From contig NC_064767.1 of the NCBI RefSeq assembly GCF_011397635.1, positions 19,261,037 through 19,325,036 of the forward strand: a stretch of DNA of 64,000 nt, written 5' to 3'. The notes below the pieces were generated by a model. It worked only from the letters and a program-made list of their open reading frames with translations, had not been told where the DNA came from and did no database searches. Positions 24,206 through 34,210 of this stretch are shown one piece after another. Position 1 is the first letter of the stretch; each line of letters starts with the position of its first letter. The position numbers were made by a program, and so were the translations under genes. The stretch comes from Epinephelus fuscoguttatus (Eukaryota > Chordata > Actinopteri > Perciformes > Serranidae).

Positions 24206-24277
<72 letters not shown>

Positions 24278-24828
24278 TAGAGTTATTGATCGTAGTGCAG
24301 TTAACTCACACACACTACTGTAGCCAGCCGAGCGCAGCAGTCTCCACAGTCAGGCGTGTTGAACAGTGTTTAAGTGAAGCCAACAGGACGTAATAAGGCG
24401 TGGAAAGCTCTGTGTGCCTCACACACCCTCAAGGAAAGAGAATTTATGGAGTACTCATTGAGTGAAACGCTGTGGATTTAATAGTCACCAGACGTCCATC
24501 ATATTCAGTGTTGGAAAATGAAGACACTTGTTTTTTTATGTTGCCTAAACTGATTAATGAACATGGTTATTGATGTAATTCAATTGGATAATGATCTAAT
24601 TTCTTCACAGCTGAGCATTTGAAGGGACTCTGCTTGCTGAAATTCCCACTTTTGGTGTGGGGTTGGATTAAGATTTCACTGCCCTCTACTGTCAAATGGA
24701 GGCTACTACCATGCACTAACAGTATCAGAGCAGATATGAGGAGGTCTTAACTTAAATATTTGCACCTCATTCATTTACTGTTTGTTGTATGTTTCAAATA
24801 ATTTCAACGTGTGCACGTGTTCTCATTA
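22227..24828. other. Intergenic, dlg5 to anxa11, distal part
   Basis: Non-coding. A (TG)n tract lies at 22862-22881 and the AT/AC microsatellite at 24206-24275. Near 22500-22555, ACTTGAGTAAAGGATCTTTA and CTTCCTCCACC resemble one end of the repeat at 29120-29590. No gene was recognised. Confidence 0.5.
24206..24275. repeat. (AT)n(AC)n compound microsatellite
   Basis: About 12 AT units (24206-24229) run directly into about 23 AC units (to 24275). Alternating purine-pyrimidine of this length can adopt Z-DNA, which is an inference. Confidence 0.92.
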
Positions 24829-24834
24829 TTTATT
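24829..24834 (-). terminator. Candidate anxa11 polyadenylation signal
   Basis: TTTATT on the plus strand is AATAAA on the gene strand, about 630 nt downstream of the anxa11 stop. I saw no closer AATAAA or ATTAAA, so a 3' UTR of about 0.65 kb is plausible. No transcript evidence. Confidence 0.3.
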
Positions 24835-25462
24835 TTCTCTTACTCATGAAGATAAAATCAATCCACAATTTATGAAATGTGATGTTTGACTTTTACATGC
24901 TACAATAACGGATACACGATGCACAAATTAAAGCATGTGATGCAAATACTACAATGAACAAAAAAAGATAGTGTAGACAAAATATAGGAGAGATTATACA
25001 ATCGCAAACATTAGCAGACAACTTTGGTACTTAGCTGCTATGTATTCCACGTCTCATACTTCATTCAGCATTGCTGAACGATACAGAATTAGCTGGTACA
25101 AGTGCCAGATAACTAAGATATCTGACCACATTGGCAAAATTGATATAAAATATCTTAAAAATATATAGCTCTAAAAAGTCAAATGTAATCTCTTTCAAAT
25201 CTATCGTATGGCTGTGTGTGTTCAACTCAAATATCCAACAAAGATATCACAAGTGAAAAAATATAAAACCTTTTTCTGCATATTGTAAAGGGAAATCAAA
25301 CAGCATGAAGATATATATGCAGTTTTTAAAACTAGGTAAACATTGCATTGATAGTACTGGCATGGCATGCAGGTTTGCGGTTTGTGTATAGTGCATATAG
25401 ATATGGCCGAAAACTGATATTTATAGAATATAATCTATACTGTAGTAGTCACTGTGTCCTTT

Positions 25463-25522
25463 TCAGTCGCTGCCCCCGCAGAGCTTCAATAGGAGCTTCT
25501 TGTAGTCTCCTGATGTGTCTCC
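25463..25522 (-). CDS. anxa11: anxa11 coding exon 14 (last)
   Basis: A 60-nt exon (acceptor TCAACAG) encoding [19 protein letters not shown] and a TGA at 25465-25463. The ending matches the annexin A11 C terminus, which in human ends ICGGND. D542 is the acidic calcium ligand of repeat 4. Confidence 0.93.
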   Translation of the reverse strand, partial: GDTSGDYKKLLLKLCGGSD

Positions 25523-28500
25523 CTGTTGATAAAACAAAGGTGTCAGCACGTTGTCTCACAAAATCATGTGCATTCGTTGCTTTTAAATCATTTCAGTGGT
25601 TATGAGATGAAGATACTTACAGAGATGTGCGTGTACAGCGACTTGCCGTAGTTTTTAACATACTCTTGGCGGATATCCAGCATGTCCACCTCGGAACGGG
25701 AGACCATGATCCGGATCAGGGTTGTGTCTTTGGTCCCAGCGCCCTGAACACACACGCAAATACACAGACAATGAGGGTGACGTAAATTACATATTATGCT
25801 GCGCTTATTTAGTTATGTATAGAAACCGACAATCCAAACAAGACAGGGTTTCTCACCTTCATGGCCTTGTAAAGTCTCTCAGCAAAGTAGGCAGGTGTGT
25901 TCTTAATGCACTTCACTGCAACAGAAAATATTTATTACCAGTGTGCTCATTGATTCATACTTTGTCTCTTGATTTCTATACAAACAAGATCAACTCATAA
26001 AAGTGCACTGTAAAGAGCACCCTCTAATATTCATCACTGCAAGGTGAGGATGATGAAGACAGCAATACTTATGTGTCACTTGAAATGTGAACTATGAAAA
26101 ATCAAGCTATGCATACACCAAAAGAATATAAAAGAATGGCAACAAGCAAATTTAAAGCTGCATTAATCAAAATTTTCATACTGAAGGAAATTACTATGTG
26201 GACTAGGGGGGTAGGGGATGTCTCTTATAATGACAAACCTATGGAGGATTATCTGCAGCTCTATTTTGCTCTTAAGCCCGTTTGATGCCGGCACATTTAC
26301 CGTCTGGTTGAGTCTACCCATTTTCATCAACACAACAATCCCACTTTCAGCAGCAGGCAGCAGATGTTTTAAGCAAATAAACTAGCAGCTTAACAGCCAC
26401 AAGTTAGGAAATGATGGAGACTAGAACAGAGCTAAAGCCCTGTTTCCACCAAACACTTTTAGTATAGTACCTCTCAAACCACAAGTAACCCATCAGACAT
26501 GATACCTTGACCCTAGCTCTGCTTAGCGTTTCCACCACAAACAGTACTCTTTCATGTGGGTGAGGTTATTGTCACTCACTGATCTGTCCAGCACTACCTT
26601 AATCTGCACCTTGTTTATCATCCACAGAGCGAGGTTGCACGTTGACATTTTCAGAACAAAATAGAACAGGCTGCAGTGAAAGTCTCTCTCCATGGGATAT
26701 TAAAAAATAGTGTGTTTGAGCATGTAGTCCTTCTAAGGCAAGCTCAGGGGTTTAGTGTTGCCGTAGCCCACAGGAACAATGTTCCACAATGCCTTTCTTT
26801 TTCTCCAAGTGCGGATTAGAATATGTGCAGTTCACGTCATCCAGTCCAAATTAATATATATTTTTGAACACTTGAATATTCACTCATTACTTAAAGTGTA
26901 TGTCGTCCTGGAGAGACAATTAAGACTTGAGTAATGGTCAAAGTTGTCACATTGAAATTTACTGTGTTGATGGATTCATGTCATCAACTCATGCAATGAG
27001 TTACATAAGTAAACGTTTAAACCTTAAAAGTTGCCGGCAGTCGGTCCAGCAAATTAAGTTATTTTTTCTCAGCTGCTGTGAGAGGCAGAAAAAGTTTCAT
27101 TTTATAGTTACAGTTTACTAATATATGTAATACTTTCCATGGTATGAACAGTGGTTACATGAGCCTCAAAACCAGCCACAACTCAGCCCTGAGCAGAGTG
27201 ACCATCTGCTTTAAACCAATCGCTTTTGACCAGCTCCACCTTTTAGTACCAGATCTGTGTGCTAGGTACCCCAACAGAGGGGTGACCAAAAATGGGGACG
27301 GTATGGAACCGTTCCATTGGTACCATCCACAACTTTTCACGGTGGAAACGCAAAAAACACATACCGAAATGAACTGTACTGTACTGCTCGGTGGAAACGG
27401 GGCTTAAAAGTAAAGTGTACATTAGTTGTATATTCATCAGGTGGCAGGAAACATGACTGCCATAGAATGATATAGTTGCTCTGTGTGTGCTCATTGTTAG
27501 CCACAACAAGATTGTGATATTAAATCTGGGCTGCATTTGTCAGCTTTTTCTGCAATGTTTCTGCCCCCTAGTGGCAAAATATCGATTAATGCAGTTTTAA
27601 TGCAAGTTACATTTTGGGGAAAAAAAAAAGTAAATGTGAAATCAGAAACAAGAAGAGTGAATTGGAACACAGCGTCGAAAACAATGGCAAACATCCAACA
27701 CTGCACTGCACACAATTTCACAATGAAAAAGTATAGACTGGGTGTGCAAAACCAATGAAAGGATTCAAATCAAACACATCTAAAACAGGTTACTGTACCA
27801 TAACCCTGAGAAATGTTGGCAAAAAAAGAGGGGGGAAAAGAGATTATGCATTTAACAGCACCCCTTCCTCCAGCTCTTTTACAAAAGTGTATTAAGATAG
27901 CTGTAAAACAGTGTGGAATAAAAATGAGCATGGAAAATGTTTTGTGGTTGAATGTGTGCTGCAGACAGCCTGTACGCTCGTCATTAACTAATTATGTGGA
28001 GCAGATTGTGACTCACATTACATGGGTGTGACACATCTAAAAGTAGATCTGAGTAGGTGTGTTTAGTCTTACCCACTGCCAACATGCCACTCTCAAGGTC
28101 TCCGGACATCTCCCTGCCGATGCTCTTCTCAATATCCCGGCCACACATCTGCTGGTACTGAAGAAACACTACACACACACATAAACACACATCATTAGTA
28201 ATAAAGCTAACAAGGTCCTAAAGTTGCATTTGTGGCCTGATTATCCTTAGAGATTACCTGCTCTGAGGTGGGGTTTGCTCCTGGCACACAAAATAGCATT
28301 AAACTTGGACTCATCTGTTCCCAGCTTGTTTTCTCCAGCAGCATACAGGGCCTATAAGGAAAACAGTAATGCATACAGATCAAAATTAATTAATAATACA
28401 AGAACTTCCAAGCTGCAGATAAATCATCAAACATTAATTATCATTGAGAGAGAAGCAGACTTTACCTGAGCATCTTGTTTAGCCAGAGAGATGTCAACAT

Positions 28501-31500
28501 GCTCTCGTTCGTCACGATTACCCTGTAAATACAGGGCAACACATTCCTCTTTAAATCTGAAAGCAGTTGCTAAGAGACAGGTATACAGCTAATGCATTGG
28601 TATCACATCTGTACCTGGGCGAGAGAGATCAGGAGCCTGCGGAAGTGGCCTGAAGTATCCCCACTAATGGCATCCTCCAGTGACTTCTTGTATTCTGAGA
28701 TGGCGAAAACATAATAGTTCAAACAAAAACATATCAAACGCAAATACATGGGTTCAAGCTGTAGTGACTTTTGAAGGCTGATAATCAATATTTTTGTATG
28801 TGGAAGATGGTGATAATGAGTATTTTCTTTCGGCAGCAACTTTAAACATGTCACAAACATTCAAATCATACAACACGACTTTTCAGGCACATAATGTAGG
28901 TAGGATGACCACAACCCAATTTACAAGCAAGCAGGGTCAAAAATTTGTACGTGTCCCTCACCAAATGCAAGTCAAAAATATACATGGCAAATAAAATAAA
29001 TGAGGGCAGCTGCCATTGGTGGGTTGCTGAAATAAACCTATCGCTACAGATGCTAATCAGTACAGTATATAAGTTGATTGATCATGTTTCGTTTCCATTA
29101 ACTCACCACGACAAATAGGCAGAGGTGGAAGAAGTATTCCTAAAGTACTAATACCACACTGAATTTACCCCATATGCAGCAAGGGGCCACAGACTGGAGT
29201 TGGGCCTGCGGTTGCTGCGGCAAGGTCACTGCCTTCGTATATGGGACACCTGCTCTACCCACTAAACCACCAGGCGCCCAATAGAGGGCTATTTGACACA
29301 TTATTTAGTTAAGGATGTTCGAGAATTTCTCTCAACACATCCTTTAGTTTATTACCAACTGTAAAAATCAACACTTCTGGAGAGACATAGCTTTCACTGG
29401 ACAGAGGGAAACTAGTAACTAAAGCCGTCAGACAAATGCAGAGGAGCAAAAAGTACAAGTTTCCCCTCTGAGATGTAGCGAAGTAGAAGTATCATAAAAT
29501 AAAAACACTCAAGTACACAACACCTACAATACCTTGAATTCGTATGGAAGTACAATACTTAAGCAAATTTACTGCAAACAGGACCTGCTCATTTGTTTGT
29601 GTTCATTTTTATCTAATGCAGGTTCACAGCAAGCTGAATAATATTTGTGCCGGTAAATATTTATGTTTATTTACCAACCATTGGCAGATAGACCAAAAAA
29701 GTTATTTTGGACCCTGCTGGCAAGAGAAACTAGGATACTGCATATACGCACAGAAAAAAACTGACTACACTGAATAATCAAATAAATAAATCGTATAAGC
29801 TGTGCAATTCTGACACGTTCATTTCAATTTTTTATTGCTGCCAAAAAAAGCAATACTAAATGACTTCTTGTGTAAATGATTCCTAGCCCAAACACCTGCA
29901 TTTACAAATTTTAGACAAATTTAGATCGCCTGAGTTTACCCTCTAATGTGACACAGTATTTTCAACACAGTGCTGTGATGCTGTGTGATAAAGGAGATCA
30001 CACAATAGAAGGGGAAAGCAGTCCCTTCAGCGCCCTGAGGCATCTCACCTTGTTTGTAGATACGGTTTATCTCCTTGATTTCACTGTTGGAGCGAGAAGA
30101 CAGGATCTCTATCAGACAGGCTTCATCGGTTCCAGCTCCCTGTTTGGAAGACAGAACAATGATAACCTGATAGCCTCATCCTCTCGCTTTGTAGCCGCCA
30201 TAATCCTTCTTTCTTTATTTTTAATGCAATTCTTTACAGCATTTTATAATAACGTGCATCTTCAGCAAGGAACATTTCTCATAATAAGAGGTAAGCAAAT
30301 ACTATCAGAATGTAAAACCACATAATAACCTGGATTATTCTATGTTGACAAAGAGATGGGAAGTACTGAGAAGATTATCAGTGGTTTTGTTCGTGAGCAT
30401 TTACCTTTATGGCATTGTGGAGCTCACTGGCATCAAACTCAGCTGGGGCCTTCAACATGGCCATGACCAGCTTCCTGAAGTCTCCGGACAGCTCTGAATG
30501 CAAGTCCTTAATCAGATCCTGAAAATGAAAACATGCTTGGCATTACTAAAACCATCAGTAATTGTGAAACCCTCACAGCAGTAAGCTCTGTGGCACAGCT
30601 TTAATGAGCTCTGAGGACATCCAGCCCCCTCTCCATTTTACTGGCAGCCCCAGCACCTGTTGTCCGCTTGTCACCATTATGTAATGCACACTGAGCCTAT
30701 GTGATTCTATATTGAGAAATTGTGTCTGTTTTGGAAATATTTTAGTAAGTAAATAGTATAAATACTATAACAGAGTATGGCATCAGGAATCACATTAACA
30801 ACACGTGAACCTAACAGTAAGCATAAGCAGGACTGTTACCTTTCCATAGGAAGTTTTGTAGGCCCGGGGCAGAGGCACACGCTGCTTGTTGGAGCGACTA
30901 CCCAGTAAGTCGATGATGGCTTGCTCGTCAGTACCTGCACAGACAAGCCCACAATGTCAAATCAGAAATTTACAAGTAACATTTACACTTGACAGTTACA
31001 AGTATCTTTCTAAAGAAGAAAATGAAGACTGTCCTCGACTAAGAAAAGCCCCAAACTGTGTGTCATTTTTGTTTAATTTAATTATCAGAGACGCGGCGAG
31101 AGAGACTGAAACATTATTTCAGATTGAGTTTTGGTTTGAAAGGACCTGTGGATGTGGGATAGCAATTCGGCACCAGTCTCTACTCATATTGGGCAGTTGG
31201 TGAACCTGAATCTGGCAGAGTTGGAAGGAGACCGAATGGCTGTACACCAGACTATCTTACTTGTTGTTAAACTTAACAGTGGGTTATTGCCTACATTAGA
31301 CCGCCTGCATTAAGATGTTTTAATAGTGGTTTAATTTCATAACAGTGATAAGCAATGCTGAGGCTTAGTACAAACTGACAGAGAGGTCTCTCCGATGATG
31401 CAAGCAATGCGCTCGTCTGCAGCAGAGAGCTGTGACTGAGAAGAGCCTTCTGCAGCGGTTGTGGTTATGTGTGTACTTGTGCAGTTTTTGTGCATCTAGT

Positions 31501-34208
31501 TTCATGTCAAACTACTTTCATTTAACTTTTTGGATGGTTCTTACAAAAGAGGACACGTAGTTAACGGCAGCCATTACCACCTTCCAAGCCTTTGACTTAC
31601 CTGTCTCTGAAACACCACTACTAACAGGAGAAAATAAAATGTAATTCTCAACCCCAATTCACCAAAAATAACTTCAATCTCAGCGTCGGACAAGTTTTAC
31701 TTTGTCTCTCTCTTACTTTCTTTGTTTACCACAGGTTCGCAGGTTAATATGATGCACCTATCCATAGTAACTGTCACCTCCATATATGGTGGTTGCTGTC
31801 TGTTCATGGGCAGGATGTATGCTAATTGCTGGCTAGTGGGAGCGCACTGTGAATTTACATTCATTCACACACGTGCCTACGATCAAATCCAAGTTTTCTG
31901 CCGTGTTCATGAATCCGGAATAGGTTTTTAGTACCAAGGTTTTTCAAGTACAAATCTACCACAGATTTACCAACATTTCATGTATGAGACCAAATGACCG
32001 CTAATCAGCTAAACACATCTTACTTGACCCTAATGACCAAATAGTCGACTAAGTACTTAAGAGGGTGCGGTGCAAAAGAATATACAGTCAGAGCACAACT
32101 TCCTAAATGGACATCATCAACTAAATCATGTGCATCCGGGGGATATTATTAAGCTCTCTGTCCATGCACTCACCAAAGCCCTTCATAGCCTTCCTCAGGA
32201 CCTCCACATCTTTAAGTGGGTCAGCTCCAGGAAAGTCCTTGATTGTTCCCCTGAATCCTCTCTGAGATAACAATACAGCGATTTCCTCAGTGAGGTAGGT
32301 GTTTACATGACATTACATTGTAAATTTCTAAACATGTATGTGTGTATTTAACACAGATATTTATTTATTTAACCAAAAAAAAAAAAAAAAAAGTATTTTC
32401 AGTGTTGCTTACATTGACGGGTGGAGCTATCGGCATGGCTCCTCCTCCTCCTCCGTAGGCTGGCATGGACGGATTTGGTGAAGGGACCTTAGGGTAATTT
32501 GGCATAGGTGCTTGTGCTCCTCCATAACCAGGCATGGGTGGGTTGGGTGAAGGTGCACGGGGGTACCCGGGCATTGGCTGGCCGGGCTGACCAGGGTAGC
32601 CCATCCCTGGGCCTTGGGGGGCTGGCATGCTCCCTCCTGGCTGTGGGTACAGGCCATATGACTGTTGGTTAGGGATGGGGGCACCATACCCGCTAGGCTG
32701 AGTGGCAGGTGGGTACCCCCCGGGGGCTTGGGCGAACATGGATGGGTTTTGAGTAAAACCCCCCATGCCTGCAGGGATCTGGTTTGCCTGTGATTTGGAA
32801 ATATGGCATCTCATAATATTTGTACAGAGCTTTGAAGATTATTGCATGCAAAGCAAAGGGAGCTGGTCACACCTTTTATGGATTAGATTTAGATTTATTT
32901 TCATATTTATGGCATTAATCAACATTTAACAAATTCCCAATTAAATGTCCTTTATCATGGATCAAACTTCAGAGGAGAAACTGAAGTTTGATCCTGATGT
33001 TTTAAATTTTATCTACACGACCATGTACGAGTATCCAAATAAAGTGTGGCCATGCTATGTAATAGCATGATGAAAAGTTCACATATCTGATAACAGATAA
33101 TGAGAACACAACATAGACAAGACAATGACTCAGAAAAGTGAAAGTGGAAAAGGAAATTGCATTAGACTGACTGTTTAATGACTGGTTTTCTCATGCAAGA
33201 GACATAGAAAAGGGAGCTGAAAGAAGAAACGGTGAGGCTGAGAATTTTAAGATGCCAATGTTTGGAAAAATCTTACCGCAAAATGAACGGATGCGATATT
33301 CCATGAACGGCTGTGTAATTAATTCTAACAGGCATATTTAACGCAATAATCTGATGAGGTTGCATTTCACACGTATTAAGAAATTTGTGGGTCAGGAGAA
33401 GATCATTTTTTGACTAAACTCACCATGGCATTGTATCCAGGGTTGGATAGATTGTCAAGACCGATGGAGGGATATCCACCAACAGGGCCGCCTCCCCAGC
33501 TGCCTGCAGTGGACGACAAAGACAAAGCTGTTCAGGGAACGTTGAGAATGTGTTGTGCTACTGAATGTCTGAGAAAATTCAGAATATTAGACTGAGGCGG
33601 GAATGACTGCTCTTACTGGATCTTCCGCTTTCTCACTTTCCAACTAGTTAACAGGTAGGTGAAAGCAAGCAGGACAGAGAATGGGAGCACTATGTAAAAG
33701 ATGGACTGTGGGACTTGCTTCTCTTAGCAACAGCAGAGGCTTGTTTGTTTTGGGGGAAAGAAATTCCAGTGTTAACTTTAAGTTTCATGATGCCTGTTGC
33801 CTACAAACACGACATAGCTGACTCATGCCTTCTAAGACAGGCAAGTACTTTTAAGGGATGCTTGTGTTGCTCTTCATGTGCTGAATGAGAAAGTGGGCAG
33901 TTTTTGCTAACAGGTCACATAGTATGGCATGATGGCTTACCTTGTGGTGGTGCCTGTGGGTAGCCTCCAGCCTGTGGTGGATAGCCCCCTGCCTGTGGAG
34001 GATAGCCTCCTGCCTGTGGAGGATAGCCACCAGGTTGAGGGGGATAGCCACCAGATTGAGGAGGATAGCCTCCTGCCTGTGGAGGGTAGCCTCCAGCTTG
34101 GGGAGGGTAAGCTCCAGGCTGAGGTGGGTAGGCACCAGGTTGTGGAGGGTAAGCCCCAGGCTGTGGTGGGTATCCGCCTGCCTGAGGGGGGTATCCAGGG
34201 TAGCTCAT
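25463..34208 (-). CDS. anxa11: anxa11, annexin A11 (complete, 14 coding exons, 559 residues)
   Basis: Annexin A11 binds phospholipid in a calcium-dependent way; it acts in cytokinesis and midbody completion and tethers RNA granules to lysosomes. Fourteen minus-strand exons with GT-AG introns sum to 1680 nt in one frame. Residues 1-241 are Pro/Gly/Tyr/Gln rich: eleven YPPQxGx heptapeptides (about 6-82), a conserved SIGLDN motif and a [17 protein letters not shown] stretch. Residues 252-559 hold four annexin repeats. Each has its GxGT loop (about 269, 341, 425, 500) and the acidic partner 39 residues after the loop Thr (E311, D383, E467, D542), so all four type II calcium sites look intact; repeat 4 has GTKD, as in human. 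Human ANXA11 has 505 residues; the extra length is N-terminal. Fish have anxa11a and anxa11b; the paralog is not resolved here. Confidence 0.95.
25621..25743 (-). CDS. anxa11: anxa11 coding exon 13
   Basis: A 123-nt, phase 0 to 0 exon with acceptor GTTCAG and donor GTAAGT. It encodes [20 protein letters not shown] and following residues, the core of annexin repeat 4. Confidence 0.93.
25857..25915 (-). CDS. anxa11: anxa11 coding exon 12
   Basis: A 59-nt exon with acceptor TGTTGCAG and donor GTGAGA. It encodes [19 protein letters not shown], the linker into repeat 4, corresponding to human KCLKNTPAFFAERL. Confidence 0.93.
25916..26431. other. anxa11 intron 11, right of exon 12
   Basis: Non-coding intron sequence leading to the TIR element at 26432. 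Nothing was recognised. Confidence 0.5.
26432..27407. mobile_element. TIR element with AAGCCCCGTTTCCACC-type ends (976 bp)
   Basis: The left end is TAAAGCCCTGTTTCCACC and the right end GGTGGAAACGGGGCTTAA, an imperfect inverted repeat. The interior includes AACAGGCTGCAGTGAAAGTC and CAGGGGTTTAGTGTTGCCG. There is no transposase frame. A second copy of the interior lies at about 41100-41720. It sits inside anxa11 intron 11. Confidence 0.7.
27408..28072. other. anxa11 intron 11, left of exon 11
   Basis: Non-coding. Nothing was recognised. Confidence 0.5.
28073..28168 (-). CDS. anxa11: anxa11 coding exon 11
   Basis: A 96-nt exon with acceptor GTGTGTAG and donor GTAAGA. It encodes [20 protein letters not shown] and [11 protein letters not shown], the second half of annexin repeat 3 including ligand E467. 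Confidence 0.93.
28258..28351 (-). CDS. anxa11: anxa11 coding exon 10
   Basis: A 94-nt exon with acceptor CTTATAG and donor GTAATC. It encodes [20 protein letters not shown] and [11 protein letters not shown], the start of annexin repeat 3. Confidence 0.93.
28466..28522 (-). CDS. anxa11: anxa11 coding exon 9
   Basis: A 57-nt, phase 0 to 0 exon with acceptor TTTACAG and donor GTAAAG. It encodes [19 protein letters not shown], the link between annexin repeats 2 and 3. Confidence 0.92.
28615..28694 (-). CDS. anxa11: anxa11 coding exon 8
   Basis: An 80-nt exon with acceptor CATCTCAG and donor GTACAG. It encodes [20 protein letters not shown] and LISLAQ, the second half of annexin repeat 2 with acidic ligand D383. 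Confidence 0.93.
29120..29590. mobile_element. GGTGGAAGAAGTA-type dispersed repeat split by a SINE
   Basis: The left part GAGGTGGAAGAAGTATTCCT and CTAATACCACACTG and the right part AGTACAAGTTTCCCCTCTGA, GTAGCGAAGTAGAAGTATCA and TGGAAGTACAATACTTAAGC are phrases of one common fish repeat. They are interrupted by a tRNA-headed SINE at about 29172-29281. It lies in anxa11 intron 7. Confidence 0.6.
29172..29281 (-). mobile_element. tRNA-derived SINE fragment
   Basis: On the minus strand it begins GGGCGCCTGGTGGTTTAGTG then GGTAGAGCAGGTGTCCC, resembling a tRNA A box, and ends CTGTGGCCCCTTGCTGCATA. The B box is decayed. It is not a functional tRNA gene. Confidence 0.6.
30049..30139 (-). CDS. anxa11: anxa11 coding exon 7
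   Basis: A 91-nt exon with acceptor CAAACAG and donor GTGAGA. It encodes [20 protein letters not shown] and [10 protein letters not shown], the start of annexin repeat 2. Confidence 0.93.
30405..30518 (-). CDS. anxa11: anxa11 coding exon 6
   Basis: A 114-nt, phase 0 to 0 exon with acceptor TTTTCAG and donor GTAAAT. It encodes [20 protein letters not shown] and following residues, the second half of repeat 1 with ligand E311. Confidence 0.93.
30840..30934 (-). CDS. anxa11: anxa11 coding exon 5
   Basis: A 95-nt exon with acceptor TGTGCAG and donor GTAACA. It encodes [20 protein letters not shown] and [11 protein letters not shown], in annexin repeat 1. The VPLPRAYK segment departs from the human QQILLSFK. 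Confidence 0.92.
30935..32173. other. anxa11 intron 4
   Basis: Non-coding intron of 1239 bp. No repeat or RNA gene was recognised. Confidence 0.5.
32174..32261 (-). CDS. anxa11: anxa11 coding exon 4
   Basis: An 88-nt exon with acceptor ATCTCAG and donor GTGAGT. It encodes [20 protein letters not shown] and [10 protein letters not shown], the entry into the annexin core and the first GxGT loop. Confidence 0.93.
32413..32787 (-). CDS. anxa11: anxa11 coding exon 3, Pro/Gly-rich domain
   Basis: A 375-nt, phase 0 to 0 exon with acceptor AAATCACAG and donor GTAAGC. It encodes 125 residues rich in Pro, Gly, Gln, Tyr and Met, including two near-copies of a Y-P-x-x-P-S-P-N-P-x-MP-x-YGG unit. Because the exon is symmetric, skipping it would keep the frame. 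It corresponds to the disordered segment between SIGLDN and the core in human ANXA11. Confidence 0.9.
32788..33423. other. anxa11 intron 2
   Basis: Non-coding intron of 636 bp. Nothing was recognised. Confidence 0.5.
33424..33503 (-). CDS. anxa11: anxa11 coding exon 2
   Basis: An 80-nt exon with acceptor CACTGCAG and donor GTGAGT. It encodes [20 protein letters not shown] followed by PGYNAM. The SIGLDN motif corresponds to human PPIGLDN (residues 35-41). Confidence 0.92.
33504..33940. other. anxa11 intron 1 (between coding exons 1 and 2)
   Basis: Non-coding intron of 437 bp. Nothing was recognised. Confidence 0.5.
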
Positions 34209-34210
34209 GG
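33941..34210 (-). CDS. anxa11: anxa11 coding exon 1, heptapeptide repeats
   Basis: The ATG is at 34208-34206, two bases after an acceptor TTTCAAG. The exon starts [20 protein letters not shown], as annexin A11 does in human ([15 protein letters not shown]). It encodes eleven YPPQ(A/P/S)G(G/A) units of 21 bp and ends PQAPPQ plus one base before donor GTAAGC. The 21-bp coding repeat keeps several frames open on both strands; those are shadows. Confidence 0.93.
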
